In this document: positions 34,746-35,208 of the stretch, piece after piece | Layout of the letters: every line of letters starts with the position of its first letter | Numbering within the stretch: the stretch's first letter is position 1 | Assembly (NCBI RefSeq): GCF_000170895.1 | Contig: NZ_ABCS01000100.1 | Span: 1 to 35,208, forward strand | Reading direction: 5' to 3' | DNA: 35,208 nt | DNA from: Plesiocystis pacifica SIR-1 | GTDB lineage: Bacteria; Myxococcota_A; Polyangia; Nannocystales; Nannocystaceae | Notes under the pieces: generated by a model | Databases searched by the model: none | The model's input: the letters and a program-made list of their open reading frames with translations, nothing else | Told to the model about the DNA's origin: nothing | Translations under genes and position numbers: made by a program

Positions 34746-34858
34746 TCGCCCCCTTCAGGGGGGCGACCCGGTGGGGTCTCGCGGGTACGAACCCCACCAG
34801 CCAAAGCGGAGGAGCAGAGCGACGAAGCGTCCCCGGTCCAAGTCCGACTGCGGGGGCA
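34746..34858. repeat. dispersed structured element, copy 2
   Basis: About 113 bp matching copy 1 at 27487. It starts with the hairpin TCGCCCCC-TTCAG-GGGGGCGA (34746-34766), then ACCC, then an 8-bp stem GGTGGGGT/ACCCCACC (34770-34777, 34791-34798) at the place where copy 1 has a different stem, then GCGGAGGAGC, GCGACGAAGC, CCCCGGTCC and CTGCGGGGGCA. It lies between the terminator of the S21 gene and the operator of the next operon. Confidence 0.75.
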
Positions 34859-34874
34859 AAGCAAAATTGCCAAA

Positions 34875-34902
34875 GCCGCGCGCTCCCAGGGGTGCGCGCG
34901 GC
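34875..34902 (-). terminator. terminator downstream of rpsU
   Basis: Perfect 9-bp stem GCCGCGCGC/GCGCGCGGC with a 10-nt loop. On the minus strand it is followed by TTTGGCAATTTTGC. It lies 30 nt beyond the rpsU stop. Confidence 0.75.
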
Positions 34903-34931
34903 CAGGCCTCGTGTCGGGCGAGTAGGTGGGC

Positions 34932-35147
34932 TCAGCCCCGCTCGTAGCGGGCCTTGCGTTGACGACGCTTGCGGCGACGCTCGGCCTCACGGAGCTTGCG
35001 CTTGGACTTCACGCTGGGCTTCTCGTGGTGGCGGCGACGCTTGATCTCGCGGAGCACACCCTCGCTGGCCATGAGACGACGGAGCTTGCGGATGGCACGC
35101 TCGACGCCGCGCTCGTCGACGCGGACCTCCAGGGGCCGACCGAGCAC
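34932..35147 (-). CDS. rpsU: 30S ribosomal protein S21
   Basis: A 71-residue highly basic protein of the S21 family: LEVRVDERGVERAIRKLRRL, ASEGVLREIKRRRHHEKPSVK, then a Lys/Arg-rich tail. S21 binds the 16S rRNA 3' end near the anti-Shine-Dalgarno and assists initiation; typical lengths are 60-75 residues, as here. The start is GTG at 35147, with no Shine-Dalgarno in front. The same frame is open to the window edge (DPAQAQAPTPTQDISEQHVP and on), so a longer N-terminus beginning outside the window cannot be excluded. Confidence 0.9.
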   Translation of the reverse strand: MLGRPLEVRVDERGVERAIRKLRRLMASEGVLREIKRRRHHEKPSVKSKRKLREAERRRKRRQRKARYERG

Positions 35148-35208
35148 GGGGACGTGCTGTTCGGAGATGTCTTGGGTCGGAGTCGGGGCCTGGGCCTGGG
35201 CCGGGTCG

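Noticed and set aside
34781..34800. tRNA-like T-loop within the dispersed element
   Set aside because: Only a GGTTCGTACC-like piece is seen on the minus strand; no acceptor stem or anticodon arm can be formed.
34737..34925. Small plus-strand protein at the dispersed repeat
   Set aside because: It is the translation of the repeat and of the rpsU terminator; the corresponding ORF at copy 1 has only the same repeat-derived residues.

Overview
This is a very GC-rich window with dense coding, GTG/TTG as well as ATG starts, several short signal-peptide lipoproteins, a large eukaryote-like Ser/Thr kinase with an extracytoplasmic sensor region, Cys-rich secreted proteins and a zincin lipoprotein. 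Together these suggest a predatory or social Myxococcota member, probably of the Nannocystis/Plesiocystis/Enhygromyxa side. That placement is inferred from gene style only; the window has no rRNA or other strong phylogenetic marker beyond ribosomal protein S21.

Layout. 154-1563 (-): APC-type amino-acid permease. In its divergent upstream region lies a scar of a hybrid sensor histidine kinase (about 1558-1717, +). 1788-4347 (+): a compact cluster of a thioredoxin-fold lipoprotein, two further lipoproteins and a 59-residue protein. The first gene is interrupted by an in-frame TGA exactly at the first Cys of a CxxC-type motif and is followed by a SECIS-like hairpin, so I read it as a selenoprotein. 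4485-9057 (+): a Ser/Thr kinase with a transmembrane segment, FG-GAP/VCBS-like repeats and a C-terminal part that is in another frame (apparent frameshift near 8190-8250). 9118-10863 (-): D-aminoacylase-type amidohydrolase.

10924-21256 (-): nine genes packed head to tail, eight junctions overlapping or separated by no more than 2 nt. In transcription order they are two PhyH-type Fe(II)/2-oxoglutarate oxygenases, an M20-type metallopeptidase, an arylamine N-acetyltransferase/glycosyltransferase fusion, a beta-propeller-like protein, a degenerate sigma-54-activator-like AAA+ protein, a nucleotide-sugar 6-dehydrogenase, an NAD-dependent epimerase and a polysaccharide deacetylase. This looks like an undescribed biosynthetic or glycoconjugate-modifying operon that makes or uses an amino-sugar uronate. 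A P-loop protein gene starts divergently with its start codon overlapping that of the first oxygenase (21255).

21809-29718: outer-membrane barrel-like protein, SOUL-type protein, zincin lipoprotein ending in a perfect two-way terminator, polytopic membrane protein, a small lipoprotein with a carboxypeptidase-regulatory-like fold, then two alpha/beta hydrolases transcribed divergently. 29776-32652 (-): a recent tandem pair of Cys-rich lipoproteins. 33032-34683 (-): an endonuclease/exonuclease/phosphatase-family protein behind a gene of unknown function, preceded by a palindrome that contains a perfect TGTGA-N6-TCACA box. 34932-35147 (-): ribosomal protein S21.

A structured dispersed repeat of about 113-124 bp occurs twice (27487-27610 and 34746-34858), both times just 3' of a minus-strand gene; the first copy adjoins an 11-bp tandem repeat.
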